Made by a program: the position numbers and the translations under genes. A DNA stretch of 64,000 nt from Pseudomonas karstica. GTDB lineage: Bacteria > Pseudomonadota > Gammaproteobacteria > Pseudomonadales > Pseudomonadaceae. The stretch covers positions 62,001 to 126,000 of the forward strand of contig NZ_WLYI01000011.1 of assembly GCF_009707515.1 (NCBI RefSeq), given 5' to 3'. The notes under the pieces are model-generated. The model was not told the origin of the DNA, searched no databases, and was given only the letters and a program-made list of their open reading frames with translations. Below are positions 1 through 8,250 of the stretch, in pieces; the first letter of the stretch is position 1, and every line of letters begins with the position of its first letter.

Positions 1-92
1 TGTTCTTCCAGCAACTCTCGCGTTGCTCGATGCACCGATTCTTGTACCCGGGCACTACGACCCCCCGGGCGAAGGCCTTCTTTTATCGCCAT
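1..92 (-). CDS. TetR/AcrR-family transcriptional regulator, N-terminal fragment
   Basis: Only the first 30 codons lie in the window; the gene continues beyond position 1. Reading leftward from the ATG at 92-90 gives MAIKEGLRPGGRSARVQESV, then HRATRELLEE. This arrangement (a short basic tail, then an amphipathic first helix with an Arg-Val-x-x-x-Val core) is how many TetR/AcrR repressors begin. It faces the MFS gene at 183 across 90 bp, the usual geometry of a TetR repressor controlling an adjacent efflux pump. The family call rests on a short stretch plus context, so it is moderately sure. Confidence 0.6.
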   Translation of the reverse strand, partial: MAIKEGLRPGGRSARVQESVHRATRELLEE

Positions 93-149
93 GATCAAAC
101 CTTAACACAAAGAATTTGCTTTAAGCGCCAGGCAGTAGCACACTCCACA

Positions 150-168
150 AAAGCAAAATATTAGCTTT
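150..168. promoter_or_regulatory. Candidate operator between tetR and MFS gene
   Basis: An inverted repeat with arms AAAGC and GCTTT separated by nine A/T bases sits 15 bp before the MFS start, in the 90-bp divergent intergenic region. Position and symmetry fit a TetR-type operator. The arms are short, so chance is possible. Confidence 0.3.
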
Positions 169-182
169 AGCGGAGACTGCCC

Positions 183-1376
183 ATGTCCAGCGTCACTTCA
201 CATCGATCCAGCCTGGCATTCCTGGCGATCACCTTACTGACCTTTCTTGCCGCTTCCAGTGCGCCCACGCCGTTGTATCACCTGTATCAGGAAGGCCTGC
301 ATTTTTCCGCGGCGACGCTGACGTTGATCTTTGGCGTGTATGCCATCAGCCTGTTGGCCGCTCTGTTGACCGTGGGCTCGCTGTCGGATCACCTGGGGCG
401 CAAACCGGTGATCTTTGTTGCGCTGGTCCTGGAAATGCTGTCGATGTTGTTATTTATCAATGCCGACAATGTCGCCTGGTTGATTGCCGCTCGCACGCTG
501 CAAGGTTTTGCCACCGGAATGGCGACGGCAGTGCTGGGGGCGGCCCTGCTGGACACTGATCGCCAGCAGGGCCCACTGGTCAACAGCGTGGCACCGCTGC
601 TGGGCATGGCCTGTGGTGCCATGGGCAGCAGCGTGCTGGTGGAGTTCGCGCCGTTGCCCACTCAGTTGATTTACTGGACGTTGCTGGCATTGATGCTCTT
701 GCAGGCGCTGTATGTCTGGCGCTTGCCGGAAACCGTCAGCCGGATACCCGGCGCACTGGCCTCGCTGCGGCCCACCTTGCATGTGCCGCCCCAGGCGCGC
801 CGGGCTTTGTGGCTGTCGCTACCGGTGGATATTGCCGTGTGGGCCATGAGCGGTTTCTACTTGTCACTGGCGCCGTCGCTGGTCCGGGCGGCAACCGGGT
901 TCACCTCCAACCTGATCGGTGGCAGTCTGGTGGCGGTGCTGACCTTGAGTGGTGCGGTGATGATTTTCAGCCTGCGCAATCGCCCGGCGGACAAAGTCCT
1001 GCGTTTGGGAGCGAGTCTGTTGGCCGTGGGCGTGGCCCTGATCCTGAGCGCCGTCCACAGCGCCAGCCTACCGCTGTTTTTTATCGCCACGCTGATCGCT
1101 GGCAGTGGCTTTGGCGCGGGGTTCCTGGGTGCATTGCGCAGCGTCGTGCCGCTGGCCTTGCCCCATGAGCGAGCGGGCCTGATGTCGGCGTTCTATGTGC
1201 TGAGTTACTTGGCGTTCTGTCTGCCATCGTTGCTGGCCGGCAATCTCATCCGCACCTTTGGCTTGATTGCCACCACCGATGCTTATGGCGCGGTGCTGAT
1301 TGTGCTGGCGCTCAGTGCTTTGCTCGGCCTGATGATGCAGGGTGCCGACAAGGTCAGGGCGACGCCTGGCAACTGA
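183..1376 (+). CDS. MFS transporter (drug/metabolite exporter type)
   Basis: The 397-residue protein has about twelve hydrophobic segments in two halves. The loop between segments 2 and 3 carries the MFS signature (GSLSDHLGRKPVIFVAL, about residues 62-78), and about residues 98-125 (ARTLQGFATGMATAVLGAAL) resemble the helix 4-5 region of drug:H+ antiporters. The ATG at 183 is preceded by GCGGAG at good spacing. It is divergent from a TetR-family gene, suggesting ligand-induced efflux. It acts in the inner membrane. Substrate cannot be told from sequence; the family call is firm. Confidence 0.85.
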   Translation: MSSVTSHRSSLAFLAITLLTFLAASSAPTPLYHLYQEGLHFSAATLTLIFGVYAISLLAALLTVGSLSDHLGRKPVIFVALVLEMLSMLLFINADNVAWLIAARTLQGFATGMATAVLGAALLDTDRQQGPLVNSVAPLLGMACGAMGSSVLVEFAPLPTQLIYWTLLALMLLQALYVWRLPETVSRIPGALASLRPTLHVPPQARRALWLSLPVDIAVWAMSGFYLSLAPSLVRAATGFTSNLIGGSLVAVLTLSGAVMIFSLRNRPADKVLRLGASLLAVGVALILSAVHSASLPLFFIATLIAGSGFGAGFLGALRSVVPLALPHERAGLMSAFYVLSYLAFCLPSLLAGNLIRTFGLIATTDAYGAVLIVLALSALLGLMMQGADKVRATPGN

Positions 1377-1424
1377 TTCGGCAATAATCAGCGTCCTTCA
1401 TCGAGTACGCACAGAGATTCAAGT

Positions 1425-1736
1425 ATGAAGATCATCCGCAGTAGGGACTTCACCGGTAGCCACGCCTGGGAGGCGCTGGATATCGCCAGCATGAACGGCA
1501 TCACCACGCGCTTGCATTGGACCGATCAGCCGTACCGCTGGCACGTCAATGATGGTGAAGAAGTTTTTGTAGTGCTTGATGGCGAGATACAGATGCGCTA
1601 TCGGGAAAATGGCCAGGAGCAGGTGGCTGTACTCAAGGTAGGTGACATTTTTTACGCCAGTGTCGGTACCGAGCATGTGGCTCATCCGCTGGGGGTGGCG
1701 CGGGTGTTGGTGGTCGAGTCGAAAGGCAGCGTTTAG
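1425..1736 (+). CDS. Small cupin-domain protein
   Basis: The 103-residue protein is a single cupin barrel. Motif 1 is altered: WHVNDGEEVFVVLDGEIQMRY (about residues 40-60) keeps the first His and the Glu but not the usual HxH pair. Motif 2 reads GDIFYASVGTEHVAHPLG (about 76-93) and supplies a further His. Such stand-alone cupins bind a metal or small ligand and often accompany transporters or regulators. It follows the MFS gene by 48 bp and may be co-transcribed. The function of this copy is not known. Confidence 0.7.
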   Translation: MKIIRSRDFTGSHAWEALDIASMNGITTRLHWTDQPYRWHVNDGEEVFVVLDGEIQMRYRENGQEQVAVLKVGDIFYASVGTEHVAHPLGVARVLVVESKGSV

Positions 1737-1842
1737 CTGGATATCTACAAAACAGATAACAGTTAGAGATATTACCCGTTATATAGATATTCGATACGGT
1801 TCTACCATGGGCTCAACCTCATATGAGGAAGAGGATAACACC

Positions 1843-2994
1843 ATGACTTGCCCCGCCAGCATCACCACAAGATTCAAGCCGTTCAGTCACCTGGCCCGTC
1901 CACGGGAAGTGATTCGCCAATTCACCCCTAATTGGTTTGCCGCCACCATGGGCACTGGCGTGCTGGCGCTGGCATTGGCGCAGCCTGCGCTCAATCTGCC
2001 AGGGCTGCATGCCGTCGCCGAAGGGCTGTGGCTGTTGACGATTTTGCTGTTTGTACTGTTCAGCGTCTTGTACACCGCGCGCTGGGTCATGTTTTTCGAG
2101 GAAGCACGGCGGATTTTCGGGCACTCCACCGTCTCGATGTTTTTCGGCACGATTCCCATGGGCCTGGCGACGATTATCAATGGCCTGCTGTTGTTCGGCC
2201 TACCACGTTGGGGCGAGGGTGTGGTGCCCCTGGCCGAAGTGCTGTGGTGGCTGGATGTGGCGATGGCCCTGGCCTGCGGCGTGTTGATCCCGTTCATGAT
2301 GTTTACCCGCCAGGAGCACAGTATCGACCAAATGACGGCTGTCTGGTTGTTGCCGGTGGTGGCCGCCGAAGTCGCCGCCGCCAGCGGTGGCCTGCTGGCG
2401 CCGCACCTGGCAGACGTCCATTCGCAACTGGTGATGCTGGTGACTAGCTACGTGCTGTGGGCATTCTCCCTGCCTGTGGCGTTCAGTATCCTGACCATCC
2501 TGATGTTGCGCATGGCCTTGCATAAACTGCCCCATGCCAACATGGCCGCGTCGAGCTGGCTGGCCCTGGGGCCCATCGGCACCGGTGCCTTGGGTATGTT
2601 GCTGCTGGGCGCTGATGCCCCCGCCATCTTCGCCGCCAACGGTTTGCCCGGCGTGGGTGAAATAGCCAACGGTATCGGTCTGGTGGCCGGTATTACCCTA
2701 TGGGGCTTTGGCCTGTGGTGGATGCTGATCGCCGTATTGATTACGCTGCGTTATCTGCGTGCCGGTATCCCGTTCAATCTAGGCTGGTGGGGTTTCACTT
2801 TCCCGCTGGGAGTCTACGCGCTGGCCACGCTGAAATTGGCGGGCACCTTGCACTTGGGGTTTTTCAATGGGTTTGGCTGTGTTCTGGTAACGGGCCTGGC
2901 CTTGATGTGGTTGATCGTCGCCAAGCGCACCGTGCAGGGCGCCTATAGAGGCGAGCTTTTTGTCTCACCCTGTATTGCAGGATTAGGGAATTAG
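1843..2994 (+). CDS. TDT-family transporter (TehA/SLAC1-like)
   Basis: The 383-residue protein begins MTCPASITTRF; this ATG was chosen because GAGGAAGAGG lies about 9 bp upstream and the longer open frame starts inside the cupin gene. About ten membrane segments follow an N-terminal NWFAATMGTGVLALAL motif, the typical start of tellurite-resistance/dicarboxylate transporter (TDT) proteins such as TehA, Mae1 and Ssu1. Known substrates of the family include malate, sulfite and anions; which applies here is not visible. The upstream gap has AT-rich repeats of gatatt/agatat that may be promoter elements. Family call firm, substrate open. Confidence 0.8.
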   Translation: MTCPASITTRFKPFSHLARPREVIRQFTPNWFAATMGTGVLALALAQPALNLPGLHAVAEGLWLLTILLFVLFSVLYTARWVMFFEEARRIFGHSTVSMFFGTIPMGLATIINGLLLFGLPRWGEGVVPLAEVLWWLDVAMALACGVLIPFMMFTRQEHSIDQMTAVWLLPVVAAEVAAASGGLLAPHLADVHSQLVMLVTSYVLWAFSLPVAFSILTILMLRMALHKLPHANMAASSWLALGPIGTGALGMLLLGADAPAIFAANGLPGVGEIANGIGLVAGITLWGFGLWWMLIAVLITLRYLRAGIPFNLGWWGFTFPLGVYALATLKLAGTLHLGFFNGFGCVLVTGLALMWLIVAKRTVQGAYRGELFVSPCIAGLGN

Positions 2995-3075
2995 TAAGCG
3001 GGATTAGGTAAAGTCGTGGCCTGAAATTCAGCGTTAGACCTATAACAGCCTTCAGGCCACGCAGGAACACGGACG

Positions 3076-4950
3076 ATGAGTCACCCCTCGCAATTCACTT
3101 TGCTGCGCAAACGGCGTTTCCTGCCGTTTTTCATCACCCAGTCCCTTGGGGCGTTCAACGACAATATCTTCAAGCAGTCGCTGATCCTGGCGATTCTCTA
3201 CAAGCTGGCCATCGAGGGTGACCGTTCAATCTGGGTCAACCTCTGCGCTTTGCTGTTCATCTTGCCGTTCTTTCTATTCTCGGCCCTGGCCGGACAATTT
3301 GGCGAGAAATTCAACAAGGACGCGTTGATCCGGATGATCAAGATCGGTGAGATCGTGATCATGGCAGTAGGGGCCGTCGGCTTCATGTTCAGCCACCTGG
3401 AATTGATGCTGTTGGCGCTGTTCGCCATGGGCACCCACTCGGCGCTGTTTGGCCCGGTGAAGTACTCGATCATGCCCCAGGCCTTGCATGAAGACGAACT
3501 GGTGGGCGGCAACGGCCTGGTGGAGATGGGCACGTTCCTGGCCATTCTCGCCGGGACCATCGGCGCCGGGGTCATGATGTCTTCCACGCACTATGCGCCA
3601 GTGGTATCCACGGCTATCGTTGGCGTGGCGGTGCTCGGTTACCTGGCCAGTCGCGGCATTCCCCGTGCGGCGGCTGCGAGCCCCGAGATGCGCTTGAACT
3701 GGAATATCTTCAGTCAGTCCTGGGCCACCCTACGCCTGGGCCTGGGGCAAACACCGGCAGTGTCCCGCTCGATTGTCGGTAACTCCTGGTTCTGGTTTGT
3801 TGGTGCGATTTACCTGACACAAATCCCGGCCTACGCCCAGGAGTGGCTGTACGGTGATGAAACCGTGGTGACGTTGATCCTTACCGTGTTTTCGGTAGGG
3901 ATCGCCATGGGCTCAATGCTCTGCGAAAAACTGTCCGGGCGTAAGGTGGAAATCGGCCTGGTGCCCTTTGGCTCGTTCGGTCTGACGGTGTTTGGCCTGC
4001 TGTTGTGGTGGCATTCTGGCGGCTTCCCGCAGAACGTCCAGGCCAATGACTGGCTCGCGGTACTCGGCTATGGGCAGGCGTGGTGGGTGTTGATCGATAT
4101 CCTGGGGCTTGGGGTGTTTGGTGGCTTCTATATCGTGCCGCTGTATGCGCTGATTCAATCGCGTACCGCCGAAAACGAGCGGGCGCGGGTGATTGCGGCC
4201 AACAACATTTTGAATGCGCTGTTTATGGTGGTGTCGGCGATTGTCTCGATCCTGCTGCTTAGCGTAGCCAAGCTGTCGATTCCCGAATTGTTCCTAGTGG
4301 TGTCGCTGCTCAACATCGCGGTCAACACCTACATCTTCAATATCGTCCCCGAGTTCAGCATGCGCTTCATGATCTGGCTGCTGAGCCATTCCATGTACCG
4401 TGTCGAGCACCGTAACCTGGAACTGATTCCAGATGAAGGCGCGGCGTTGCTGGTGTGCAACCACGTATCGTTTGTTGATGCACTGTTGATTGGAGGGGCG
4501 GTGCGTCGGCCGATTCGCTTTGTCATGTACTACAAGATCTACCGTTTGCCAGTGCTCAACTTTATATTTCGTACCGCCGGGGCGATTCCGATTGCCGGGC
4601 GCCACGAGGACATCCAGATCTACGAAAAGGCCTTCACGCGAATTGCCCAGTACCTGAAAGAGGGTGAGCTGGTGTGCATCTTCCCGGAAGGTAAATTGAC
4701 CGCCGACGGTGAGATGAATGAGTTCAGGGGCGGGCTGACGCGCATCCTTGAAGAGACGCCGGTGCCGGTGATCCCGATGGCGTTGCAGGGGTTGTGGGGG
4801 AGTTTCTTCAGCCGCGATCCGAACAAAGGGTTCTTGCATCGAATCTGGTCGCGGGTGACCTTGGTAGCGGGGCAACCGGTGGCTGTTGAGGCGGCGACAC
4901 CGCAAGCGCTGCAGGGATTGGTGGGGGAATTGCGGGGGCGTGTTTTGTAG
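3076..4950 (+). CDS. LplT-like MFS transporter fused to PlsC-type acyltransferase
   Basis: This 624-residue protein joins two functions. Residues about 1-420 form a twelve-segment MFS domain resembling LplT, the lysophospholipid flippase (start FLPFFITQSLGAFNDNIFKQS). Residues about 440-624 are a PlsC/LPLAT acyltransferase with the NHxxxxD catalytic motif (NHVSFVD, from residue 462) and the FPEG motif (from 536). In E. coli the corresponding Aas enzyme also carries an acyl-ACP synthetase domain; that domain is absent here. Expected role: import of lysophospholipid across the inner membrane and re-acylation on the cytoplasmic face. An AGGA ribosome site precedes the ATG. It is single-gene, followed by repeat DNA. 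Confidence 0.85.
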   Translation: MSHPSQFTLLRKRRFLPFFITQSLGAFNDNIFKQSLILAILYKLAIEGDRSIWVNLCALLFILPFFLFSALAGQFGEKFNKDALIRMIKIGEIVIMAVGAVGFMFSHLELMLLALFAMGTHSALFGPVKYSIMPQALHEDELVGGNGLVEMGTFLAILAGTIGAGVMMSSTHYAPVVSTAIVGVAVLGYLASRGIPRAAAASPEMRLNWNIFSQSWATLRLGLGQTPAVSRSIVGNSWFWFVGAIYLTQIPAYAQEWLYGDETVVTLILTVFSVGIAMGSMLCEKLSGRKVEIGLVPFGSFGLTVFGLLLWWHSGGFPQNVQANDWLAVLGYGQAWWVLIDILGLGVFGGFYIVPLYALIQSRTAENERARVIAANNILNALFMVVSAIVSILLLSVAKLSIPELFLVVSLLNIAVNTYIFNIVPEFSMRFMIWLLSHSMYRVEHRNLELIPDEGAALLVCNHVSFVDALLIGGAVRRPIRFVMYYKIYRLPVLNFIFRTAGAIPIAGRHEDIQIYEKAFTRIAQYLKEGELVCIFPEGKLTADGEMNEFRGGLTRILEETPVPVIPMALQGLWGSFFSRDPNKGFLHRIWSRVTLVAGQPVAVEAATPQALQGLVGELRGRVL

Positions 4951-5040
4951 CCTCTGCCGAGGTACGAGGCTGCGATGGTCCCAGGGGGCGATCGAGCGAA
5001 CGGCCCCCATGAACCGCATCGCAGCCTTCGTTCATGGTCA
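4951..5040. repeat. Decayed copy of the 'GTAGCCGCTG/GAGGCTGCGAT' intergenic repeat
   Basis: The sequence CTGCCGAGGTACGAGGCTGCGAT followed later by GCATCGCAGCC repeats the ends of the longer elements at about 30920-31045 and 41912-42155, but the central part differs. It lies between the LplT-PlsC gene and gdx, which are convergent, and may act as a hairpin between them. Confidence 0.5.
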
Positions 5041-5044
5041 GTGG

Positions 5045-5359
5045 CTACGCGCTGATCTTGAGCCCCACCAGCCCGGCAATAATCAACGCCACACTGGCCA
5101 GCCTGAACAGCGCCATGGATTCTCCGAACAGGATAATCCCGGCGATCACCGTGCCTACCGCTCCGACACCGGTCCAGATGGCATAGGCAGTGCCCAGGGG
5201 CAACTCTTTCATCGCCAGCCCCAGCAGGCCCAGGCTGATGGCCATAGCGGCAATCGTCAGGGCCGTTGGCAAGGGCTTGCTGAAACCGTCGGTGTATTTC
5301 AGGCCGACGGCCCAGCCAACTTCAAACAGGCCGGCAAAAAACAGAATGATCCAGGACAT
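5045..5359 (-). CDS. gdx: Guanidinium exporter Gdx (SugE), small multidrug resistance family
   Basis: The 104-residue protein starts [20 protein letters not shown], almost the E. coli SugE/Gdx N terminus, with the key membrane-embedded Glu at residue 13. Four hydrophobic helices follow, including the [14 protein letters not shown] segment typical of the Gdx branch rather than EmrE. Gdx works as a dual-topology dimer exchanging guanidinium for protons. I chose the ATG at 5359 (GGAG six bases upstream) rather than the one four codons earlier. The guanidine-II riboswitch directly upstream confirms the functional assignment and implies induction by guanidine. Confidence 0.95.
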   Translation of the reverse strand: MSWIILFFAGLFEVGWAVGLKYTDGFSKPLPTALTIAAMAISLGLLGLAMKELPLGTAYAIWTGVGAVGTVIAGIILFGESMALFRLASVALIIAGLVGLKISA

Positions 5360-5377
5360 GATGGTCTCCATCGATAG

Positions 5378-5432
5378 ATGGGGTCGTCCCCGGATTGAAC
5401 ACTCGATTGAGCCGCAAGGTCGTCCCCGCGTA
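5378..5432 (-). promoter_or_regulatory. Guanidine-II (mini-ykkC) riboswitch
   Basis: Read on the minus strand, the leader of gdx has two small hairpins, each with a GGGG-ACGA-CC(C/T) core: the first at about 5430-5416 and the second at about 5393-5380. The ACGA tetraloops on GC stems match the ACGR loops that define mini-ykkC RNA; the two loops kiss and bind guanidinium. The spacing (about 24 nt) is in the usual range. Between the second hairpin and the GGAG there is a CCATC/GATGG pairing that could mask the ribosome site without ligand. A search with the Rfam guanidine-II model would confirm it. Confidence 0.9.
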
Positions 5433-5471
5433 GGTTCGTAGAGTGCCGAAAACTGCCGGTGCGATCAACAC

Positions 5472-6434
5472 TCAATCGGCTCGTTGTTCCAGCAGTTCAC
5501 GATCGTCTTTCTCGCTCATTTTACGGAAATACGTCGACAGCAATGCCCCGGAAATATTGTGCCATACGCTGAACAGCGCGCTCGGCACCGCCGCCAGCGG
5601 CGAGAAATGCGCGCTGGCCAGCGCCGCACCCAACCCCGAGTTCTGCATGCCCACTTCCAGCGCCAACGACTTGCGTTGCGCCAACGGCAGTTTGAACAGG
5701 CGGCCGGTGAAGTAACCCAGCAAGTAACCGAAGCTGTTGTGCAGCATCACCACCGCCATGATCAGCAGGCCTGATTCGGCAATCTTCGCCTGGCTCGCGG
5801 CAACCACGGCGGCGACGATGGCCACGATGCACACCACCGACACCAGCGGCAATACCTCCACCGCATGACGCACCCGGTCCCCCAGCAGTCGTTGCGCAGC
5901 CACGCCGAGTACGATGGGCACCAGCACCATTTGCAGGATCGACCAGAACAACTCCATGAACGAAACCGGCAACCAGGCTGAAGCCAGCATCCAGATCAGT
6001 GCCGGGGTCAGCAGCGGGGCGATGAGGGTGGTGATGGAGGAGATGGCCACTGACAATGCCAGGTCGCCACGAGCCAGCCAGGTCATTACGTTGGAGGAGG
6101 TGCCGCTTGGGCAGCAGCCCACCAGAATCACGCCGACGGCAATTTCCGGCGGCAGATGGAAGGCCTGGCACAGCAACCAGGCCACGCTAGGCATGATCAC
6201 AAATTGTGCGGCCACACCCAAGGCGACGCGCCATGGATGGCGAGCGACCTCGGCAAAATCATCAAGTTTGAGGGTCAGCCCCATACCGAACATCACCAGG
6301 CCCAGCAGGGGGACGATGGCGCTTTTCAGGCCAATGAACCAGCTCGGTTGCAGGAATGCGAGTACGGCAAAAAGCAGTACCCAGTAAGCGAAGGTATTGC
6401 CGACGAAGCGGCTCAAGGCGGCGAGTGCGCGCAT
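5472..6434 (-). CDS. Bile acid:sodium symporter (BASS) family transporter
   Basis: The 320-residue membrane protein has about ten hydrophobic segments and BASS signatures: GLVMFGMGLTLKLDDF (about residues 45-60) and GCCPSGTSSNVMTWLARGDLALSV (about 106-129), which form the sodium-binding crossing region. Bacterial members import small organic anions such as pantoate (PanS) or keto acids. The C-terminal part holds EVGMQNSGLGAALA, the second conserved motif. It is in the same direction as gdx but 112 bp upstream with the riboswitch between, so probably a separate unit. Substrate unknown. Confidence 0.85.
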   Translation of the reverse strand: MRALAALSRFVGNTFAYWVLLFAVLAFLQPSWFIGLKSAIVPLLGLVMFGMGLTLKLDDFAEVARHPWRVALGVAAQFVIMPSVAWLLCQAFHLPPEIAVGVILVGCCPSGTSSNVMTWLARGDLALSVAISSITTLIAPLLTPALIWMLASAWLPVSFMELFWSILQMVLVPIVLGVAAQRLLGDRVRHAVEVLPLVSVVCIVAIVAAVVAASQAKIAESGLLIMAVVMLHNSFGYLLGYFTGRLFKLPLAQRKSLALEVGMQNSGLGAALASAHFSPLAAVPSALFSVWHNISGALLSTYFRKMSEKDDRELLEQRAD

Positions 6435-6468
6435 GGGGTGTCCTTGTTATTAGAAAGTGCGGATGCCT

Positions 6469-6571
6469 CTGTAGGAGCGAGCTTGCTCGCGAAGGACTCA
6501 AGAACACCGCGCCAACCAGACAGGGCGCATTATCGTTAACGTCCATCGCGAGCAAGCTCGCTCCTGCAGTA
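6469..6571. repeat. REP doublet (BIME), copy 1
   Basis: Two inverted copies of the REP core, GTAGGAGCGAGCTTGCTCGC at about 6471 and its inverse near 6547-6567, are separated by about 55 bp. The unit lies between the BASS gene and rdgC. The right copy ends CTCCTGCAG rather than CTCCTACAG. The linker differs from those of the other five loci. Confidence 0.9.
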
Positions 6572-6577
6572 AAGCAG

Positions 6578-7498
6578 TTAGATCCCTTGCGGCGTCTCTT
6601 CGCCACCCAGAGCCTCAACCAGCGCCGGCAGGAAGTCGCCAAAGGTCAACATCATCAGGGTAAAGCTGGCGTCCTGCTGGCCCAGGGCCTCGTCGCCGCC
6701 ATCCTGTTCCGCTTGATCCTGCAACAGGTCTTCGAACTTCAGGCGCTTGACCACCATCTTGTCGTCCAGCACGAAGGACAACTTGTCCTGCCAGGCCAGG
6801 GACAGTTGGGTGACCACTTTGCCGGTGCTCAGGTGCAGCTGGATTTCTTCGCCGGTCAGATCCTGGCGCTTGCAGCGCACGATACCACCGTCTTCATGGG
6901 TGTCGCGCAGTTCGCATTCGTCGAGGACAAAGAAGTCATCAGCCGGCTTTTGCGTGGTGACCCAGTCGGTCATGGTGGCGGTCGGGGCCATTTTCACCGT
7001 CAGCGGACGCACCGGCAGGGTGCCGATCACTTCACGCAGGGTAGAGAGCAGGTCTTCGGCACGCTTGGGGCTGGCCGAGTTGACCAGGATCAGGCCTTGT
7101 TTCGGCGCGATGGCGGCGAAAGTCGACGAGCGACGAATAAAGGCCCGGGGCAGGAACGCCTGGATAATTTCATCCTTGATCTGGTCCCGTTCCTTTTTGT
7201 AGACCTTGCGCATTTGCTCGGCTTCGATCTCGTCGACTTTTTCCTTCAGCGCGTCACGCACCACACTACCCGGCAGGATACGTTCTTCCTTGCGGGCGGC
7301 GATCAGCAGGAAGTCACCGCTGACGTGTACCAGCGGTGCGTCTTCGCCTTTGCCGAACGGGGCGACGAAACCGTAAGTGGTCAACTCCTGGCTTGCACAA
7401 GGGCGCGCCAGTTTGGTGGCCAGTGCAGTTTCCAACGCCTCGGCATCAACAGGCAGATCTTGGGTCAGGCGATAGATAAGCAGGTTTTTGAACCACAT
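6578..7498 (-). CDS. rdgC: Recombination-associated protein RdgC
   Basis: The 306-residue protein begins [20 protein letters not shown], the conserved RdgC start, and has the family's usual length (about 303 in E. coli). RdgC is a ring-shaped dimer that coats double-stranded DNA and limits RecA access. The ATG at 7498 has GGAGAG upstream. A longer reading frame extends a further 50 codons upstream but has no ribosome site and runs into the tRNA promoter area. The gene ends only about 7 bp from the REP doublet. Very confident. Confidence 0.95.
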   Translation of the reverse strand: MWFKNLLIYRLTQDLPVDAEALETALATKLARPCASQELTTYGFVAPFGKGEDAPLVHVSGDFLLIAARKEERILPGSVVRDALKEKVDEIEAEQMRKVYKKERDQIKDEIIQAFLPRAFIRRSSTFAAIAPKQGLILVNSASPKRAEDLLSTLREVIGTLPVRPLTVKMAPTATMTDWVTTQKPADDFFVLDECELRDTHEDGGIVRCKRQDLTGEEIQLHLSTGKVVTQLSLAWQDKLSFVLDDKMVVKRLKFEDLLQDQAEQDGGDEALGQQDASFTLMMLTFGDFLPALVEALGGEETPQGI

Positions 7499-7608
7499 GG
7501 GGTGAGTCTCTCCTTTAATACAAAGGGGGGCATTATTCTCCTCGTAGCGCCATAGGCCAACCCCGCCTAACCCATTGGAAGGCCTGAAAAAAATATTTAA
7601 GAAAGTGC

Positions 7609-7637
7609 TTGCCAGAGCATGGGACGCTCCGTAGAAT
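7609..7637 (+). promoter_or_regulatory. Sigma-70 promoter of the first tRNA-Val/tRNA-Asp pair
   Basis: TTGCCA (7609-7614) and TAGAAT (7632-7637) are separated by exactly 17 bp and followed by a GCGCGCC discriminator, the GC-rich start region expected for stringently controlled stable RNA promoters. It lies about 20 bp before the tRNA-Val. Confidence 0.75.
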
Positions 7638-7658
7638 GCGCGCCACACCGAACGTGAA

Positions 7659-7734
7659 GGGTGATTAGCTCAGCTGGGAGAGCATCTGCCTTACAAGCAG
7701 AGGGTCGGCGGTTCGATCCCGTCATCACCCACCA
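7659..7734 (+). tRNA. tRNA-Val (anticodon UAC), copy 1
   Basis: The 76-nt cloverleaf can be folded by eye: acceptor GGGTGAT/ATCACCC, D arm GCTC/GAGC, anticodon stem TCTGC/GCAGA around CTTACAA (anticodon TAC), T arm GGCGG-TTCGATC-CCGTC, encoded CCA end. The same sequence recurs at 8010. Confidence 0.97.
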
Positions 7735-7753
7735 TTCGCATTCAGTGTTAAGC

Positions 7754-7830
7754 GCAGCGGTAGTTCAGTCGGTTAGAATACCGGCCTGTCACGCCGGGGG
7801 TCGCGGGTTCGAGTCCCGTCCGCTGCGCCA
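7754..7830 (+). tRNA. tRNA-Asp (anticodon GUC), copy 1
   Basis: The 77-nt cloverleaf has acceptor GCAGCGG/CCGCTGC, anticodon loop CTGTCAC (GTC), T loop TTCGAGT and an encoded GCCA end. It is 19 bp after tRNA-Val and co-transcribed with it. Confidence 0.97.
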
Positions 7831-7871
7831 TATTCGGTAACCTGGAACGCTGAACGCCAGGTCACCACACA

Positions 7872-7899
7872 GAAAGCCCGCTTAATCGCGGGCTTTTTG
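7872..7899 (+). terminator. Rho-independent terminator of tRNA pair 1
   Basis: The stem AAAGCCCGC / GCGGGCTTT around a short TTAATC loop is followed by a run of T, about 40 bp past tRNA-Asp. Confidence 0.85.
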
Positions 7900-8009
7900 C
7901 TGTCTGGGGAATGACAAATAATCGTTCGATGAAATTTTTTAAATAAATTGCATTTAAATCAACACATTACAATTTTTTGGTATATGATGCGACCCGCACC
8001 GAACGTAAA

Positions 8010-8085
8010 GGGTGATTAGCTCAGCTGGGAGAGCATCTGCCTTACAAGCAGAGGGTCGGCGGTTCGATCCCGTCATCACCCACCA
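8010..8085 (+). tRNA. tRNA-Val (anticodon UAC), copy 2
   Basis: The gene is identical to the copy at 7659. The 10-12 bases just upstream (caccgaacgt-aag) are also duplicated, but the promoter core differs: TATGAT at about 7983-7988 is a likely -10, with no good -35 seen 17 bp before it. Confidence 0.97.
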
Positions 8086-8103
8086 TTACGTCCAATGCTA
8101 CGC

Positions 8104-8180
8104 GCAGCGGTAGTTCAGTCGGTTAGAATACCGGCCTGTCACGCCGGGGGTCGCGGGTTCGAGTCCCGTCCGCTGCGCCA
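8104..8180 (+). tRNA. tRNA-Asp (anticodon GUC), copy 2
   Basis: The gene is identical to the copy at 7754, with the same 19-bp-class spacing from tRNA-Val. A third-frame translation across it on the minus strand gives a spurious protein often annotated in such loci. Confidence 0.97.
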
Positions 8181-8227
8181 TATTTGCTTCCACTAAGGCC
8201 CACTGAGCGCCTGGAAGCCACGAAAAT

Positions 8228-8250
8228 AGCGGCCTTGAGCCGCTTTTTTC
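8228..8250 (+). terminator. Rho-independent terminator of tRNA pair 2
   Basis: The stem AGCGGC / GCCGCT around TTGA is followed by six T, 48 bp past tRNA-Asp copy 2. Confidence 0.85.

Noticed and set aside
1642..1842. Upstream extension of the TDT transporter by 67 codons
   Set aside because: It would start inside the cupin gene and add a non-homologous leader; the internal ATG at 1843 has the strong ribosome site.
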